This document shows positions 40,182-40,771 of a DNA stretch of 40,771 nt, piece by piece; the first letter of the stretch is position 1; each line of letters starts with the position of its first letter. The notes under the pieces were generated by a model. It searched no databases, was not told the DNA's origin, and was given only the letters and a program-made list of their open reading frames with translations. The position numbers were made by a program, and so were the translations under genes. This DNA is from DAOPMC01 sp035392025 (GTDB lineage Bacteria > Bacillota_I > Bacilli_A > RF39 > UBA660). The DNA is taken from the NCBI GenBank assembly GCA_035392025.1, contig DAOPMC010000005.1, forward strand, positions 1 through 40,771, in the 5' to 3' direction.

Positions 40182-40365
40182 TATAATCACTCTCTTGATT
40201 TAAGTATTTATTAATGAATTGATTTAAGTTGTATGATGATATTAAGTATTTACAACCAAGTTTAGCACCCCTTAATTTTTTTTCTTTGATACACTTTCTT
40301 AAAGTATGTATCGGTGTTTTTAATAGTACACTAATTTCTTTAAGTGTGTAATAATTTATTTCCAT
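40171..40365 (-). CDS. excisionase-like DNA-binding protein (HTH_17)
   Basis: The 64-residue product has the winged MerR-like helix-turn-helix of excisionases: YYTLKEISVLLKTPIHTLRKCIKE at about 5-28 (helix-turn-helix), then the wing KLRGAKLGCKYLISSYNL. Such proteins guide integrases to excise conjugative elements and prophages, or act as plasmid regulators. AGGAGGT precedes the ATG. It is the first gene of a minus-strand pair. No integrase gene is in the window. Confidence 0.72.
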   Translation of the reverse strand: MEINYYTLKEISVLLKTPIHTLRKCIKEKKLRGAKLGCKYLISSYNLNQFINKYLNQESDYNEF

Positions 40366-40654
40366 ATTTTTTATTACCTCCTACTTATTAGTAGTGAATA
40401 GCAATATATAGTATAGAAACATACAATTTTATAGTTGTTTTAAAAGTGATAAAAATCACAAAAAGTTAATGCGATTCCAATATATAAACAAAAGACCTTT
40501 AAAACACCATTTTACGCTTGTTTTCTGCAACGATTATGTTTAACTAATATAAAATTACATCTCAAAAAAAGCGAGCAGAGAACAACCTTAAATCAAATTA
40601 AAGAGGTTATCGATAATATAGGGGGGTATGTTTAGTAATTTTTAGCATAAAAAA

Positions 40655-40682
40655 AGTATATGGCTAGTGTATCGCCTATACT
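40655..40682. repeat. interrupted hairpin near the window end
   Basis: AGTATA pairs with TATACT, and inside GGC pairs with GCC, with a nine-base loop. Confidence 0.5.
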
Positions 40683-40726
40683 AAGTTATTCATATATATA
40701 AGAAAAACAAAAAAAAGATTAAATTC

Positions 40727-40763
40727 AAAACTTAGTTCCCGAAAGTTCTAAGTTTTATTTTTA
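40727..40763 (+). terminator. terminator-like stem at the window end
   Basis: AAAACTTAG and CTAAGTTTT form a stem followed by a T-rich tail. Confidence 0.6.
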
Positions 40764-40771
40764 TATAGTTA

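Larger units (their letters stand above)
40366..40771. other. 406 bases without a gene at the window end
   Basis: The stretch is AT-rich and holds GGGGGG then ATG at 40628 with only five codons, a possible leader peptide. No longer gene is seen on either strand. Two hairpins lie at its right end. Confidence 0.5.

Overview
The window is AT-rich DNA from a low-GC Gram-positive bacterium, most likely a gut member of the Bacilli/Erysipelotrichia-like lineages. This rests on the ribosomal L13-S9 pair, a T-box in front of gltX, PrsA and YidD, strong AGGTGA or GGAGG ribosome binding sites, and compact operons. TGA and TAG both end obvious genes (trmB and ftsY end in TGA, rplM in TAG), so the standard code is used, not the Mycoplasma code. 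Several genes belong to families known from spore formers: a CwlD-like amidase, a SleB-like hydrolase, a CotD-like His/Cys-rich protein and a YjcZ-like micropeptide. The lineage is therefore probably sporulating or recently so.

Layout. 1-49 is the end of an insertion sequence. 50-12300 is mostly core: rplM-rpsI, a CwlD-like amidase, a Big-domain surface protein, murE, trmB, a four-gene envelope operon (lipoprotein, acidic protein, DUF948-like, YtxH), a beta-propeller-like membrane protein, a TasA/camelysin-like protein, RNase J and ftsY. 12300-18900 is an accessory block between ftsY and ffh, genes that usually sit close together in Firmicutes. It holds an Abi_2/HEPN gene coupled to an HtrA protease, a Tic20/DUF4870-like membrane protein coupled to a Fic-like protein that has lost its catalytic histidine, and a decayed cassette. 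In that cassette an amidase gene is cut short and 37-bp direct repeats flank a 168-bp insertion-sequence relic, a DUF4143 AAA ATPase, a CPBP-family protein and a convergent, previously unlisted 41-residue double-glycine bacteriocin-like gene.

18866-36440 is again largely core: sleB-like, ffh, a CotD-like gene, a metallopeptidase-NADAR-ASCH operon, a surface protein with a sortase-like tail, patatin, a DUF2779 nuclease, rpoZ, recX, prsA, spore-type micropeptides, HIT, tRNA-Ser, uvsE, T-box gltX, a broken DHH phosphoesterase, a ZnuA-like lipoprotein lacking the usual histidines, yidD and rnc. From 36470 the window enters a mobile region. The 5' half of a tRNA-Arg(CCU) is followed by a complete, different tRNA-Arg(CCU), then poorly conserved membrane genes (one with an in-frame amber codon), an intact IS3-family element, and an excisionase-like gene. 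The element appears to continue past the window end.

The strongest candidates for new biology are the double-glycine peptide/CPBP cassette, the zincin-NADAR-ASCH operon, the tRNA-Arg replacement arrangement, and the Abi_2-HtrA and pseudo-Fic cluster. All family assignments come from reading motifs; no database search was run.
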